Positions 63,285 through 64,000 of a stretch of DNA of 64,000 nucleotides are shown piece after piece. The stretch is taken from the NCBI RefSeq assembly GCF_004349355.1, contig NZ_SMFK01000015.1:1-64000 (forward strand), in the 5' to 3' direction. A program made the translations under genes and the position numbers. Source of the stretch: Flavobacterium cellulosilyticum. GTDB lineage: Bacteria; Bacteroidota; Bacteroidia; Flavobacteriales; Flavobacteriaceae. The notes beneath the pieces are model-generated. The model did no database searches. It was given only the letters and a program-made list of their open reading frames with translations, and was not told where the DNA came from. Positions within the stretch are counted from its first letter, which is position 1. The number at the start of each line of letters is the position of its first letter.

Positions 63285-64000
63285 TGTACGGTTTTTATTT
63301 TGAAATTCATCACATAATAACTTCCAATAATAACAGGTAAAACCACATTCAAAAACCACATCAAGGTGCTTATAAAAACCACAATCCATTCGTTTACACC
63401 GAGAATTCCAAAGAAATAGACTGCCACACTACCTTTTACAGCAAAATCTAAAAATTGGAAAGTAGGTAAGGAGGAAGCCAAAAAGTAAACACTCGCTATG
63501 GTTGCCATCAAAGTTATATAAGGTAAATCAACATCAAATGCCAAAAATAAAAAATAGTATTGATGCGAAAACACTAAGTAACGACAGATGGCTAAAAGGA
63601 TGTTTTTGTGATGAATTGATTTTGGAATGTCGTTGATTTTATGAATTAATTTTTCGAAAGAATAGCCTTTGATATTTATTTTCTTCGAAAAAAACAGAAT
63701 CCCAAAAAGCAAAAAACAAAGGGCAAAAAGGCTTAGTACGGTTTTTGGAGTGATGATATTGAATTGGGAATTGAAATAAAACAAGCCGAAAATTCCAAAA
63801 ACAACTGATAAAATCATCTGAATTCCATTGCAAATTAAATTCAGAAAAATTATTTTTTTAGTAGATTTCTTATCGAAAAACATGGCTTTTCCGGCATATT
63901 CCCCAACTCCATTAGGAGTAAATAAACCCGCAGTCAGAGCGCCAAGAACTTGTTTAGTTGCTTCGGCTAACGAAATTTTATGAAGAAAGGAAACTAAATT
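63281..64000 (-). CDS. Lysylphosphatidylglycerol-synthase-TM-region (UPF0104)-like protein, 5' end cut
   Basis: Open to the window edge: 239 residues before the stop, with the frame continuing beyond 64000. It has about six membrane helices and the family motif GLFTPNGVGEYAGKAMFF near the visible start, then YFLASSLPTFQFLDFAVKGS. AglD/YbhN/MprF-like membrane proteins often partner with glycosyltransferases; the role here is inferred only from the overlap with the GT2 gene. Confidence 0.82.
   Translation of the reverse strand, partial: NLVSFLHKISLAEATKQVLGALTAGLFTPNGVGEYAGKAMFFDKKSTKKIIFLNLICNGIQMILSVVFGIFGLFYFNSQFNIITPKTVLSLFALCFLLFGILFFSKKINIKGYSFEKLIHKINDIPKSIHHKNILLAICRYLVFSHQYYFLFLAFDVDLPYITLMATIASVYFLASSLPTFQFLDFAVKGSVAVYFFGILGVNEWIVVFISTLMWFLNVVLPVIIGSYYVMNFKIKTVQ

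Overview
The window reads as part of the chromosome of a Flavobacterium-like member of the Bacteroidota. Supporting signs are the low GC content, promoters of the TTG-N18-21-TAnnTTTG type instead of sigma-70 boxes, a MurF-Alr fusion, a DnaE with a built-in proofreading exonuclease, a type IX secretion (T9SS) sorting tail, many short lipoproteins, and little use of Shine-Dalgarno sites. Most of it is ordinary core genome with small accessory pieces.

Layout. 1-300: truncated IS3-type transposase at the edge. 300-6130: small membrane protein, a CAT-anticodon tRNA, methylmalonyl-CoA epimerase, Asd, MscL, MurF-Alr and thymidine kinase, all on the minus strand. 6376-16333: an acidic repeat protein, RsmI, HopJ-family protein, adenine deaminase, RecJ, an MFS carrier, LpxH, QueD and a crotonase. 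16439-20054: tRNA-Ala, a GH130 enzyme and an L,D-transpeptidase lipoprotein. 20440-26862: a four-gene restriction-modification island. 27009-33562: split ThrE-type exporter, ribosome hibernation factor, a MITE-like element, TrmB, LysE-type exporter, alkyltransferase-like protein, and Mrp, NifU-C and ferredoxin for Fe-S work. 33591-38445: SGNH lipoprotein, DUF3050, acyl-CoA dehydrogenase, a tRNA methyltransferase, RimM and S16. 38643-40667: lipoprotein, RRM protein and a tandem TonB-C protein. 40811-45709: leuCDAB operon. 46365-46893: dead toxin-antitoxin pair. 47147-53539: DnaE, thioredoxin, DUF58 protein and tRNA-Asp. 53946-59924: a 1992-residue secreted pectinesterase. 59985-64000: DUF456, a broken secreted gene, a lipoprotein, DUF4184, and a glycosyltransferase followed by a flippase-like membrane protein.

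The most interesting region is 20440-26862. A C5-cytosine methyltransferase and an HNH nuclease flank two AT-rich genes. The first encodes a 996-residue protein with a MORC/MutL/Hsp90-like GHKL ATPase at the N-terminus, a long probable coiled coil, and a histidine-kinase-like H-box plus ATPase at the C-terminus. The second encodes a protein that starts with a receiver domain keeping all five signature residues. The four genes overlap or are 7 bases apart. I infer a restriction-modification system gated by an internal two-component relay. I do not know a named defence system with this exact set.

The region also shows several layers of intergenic structure: four degenerate copies of an inverted-arm repeat, arrays of the 7-mer ATCTAAA sitting just before the start codons of dnaE and leuD, a 24-bp inverted repeat bounding a 293-bp MITE-like segment, a small relic of the leuB 3' end, and two sets of pseudogenes.
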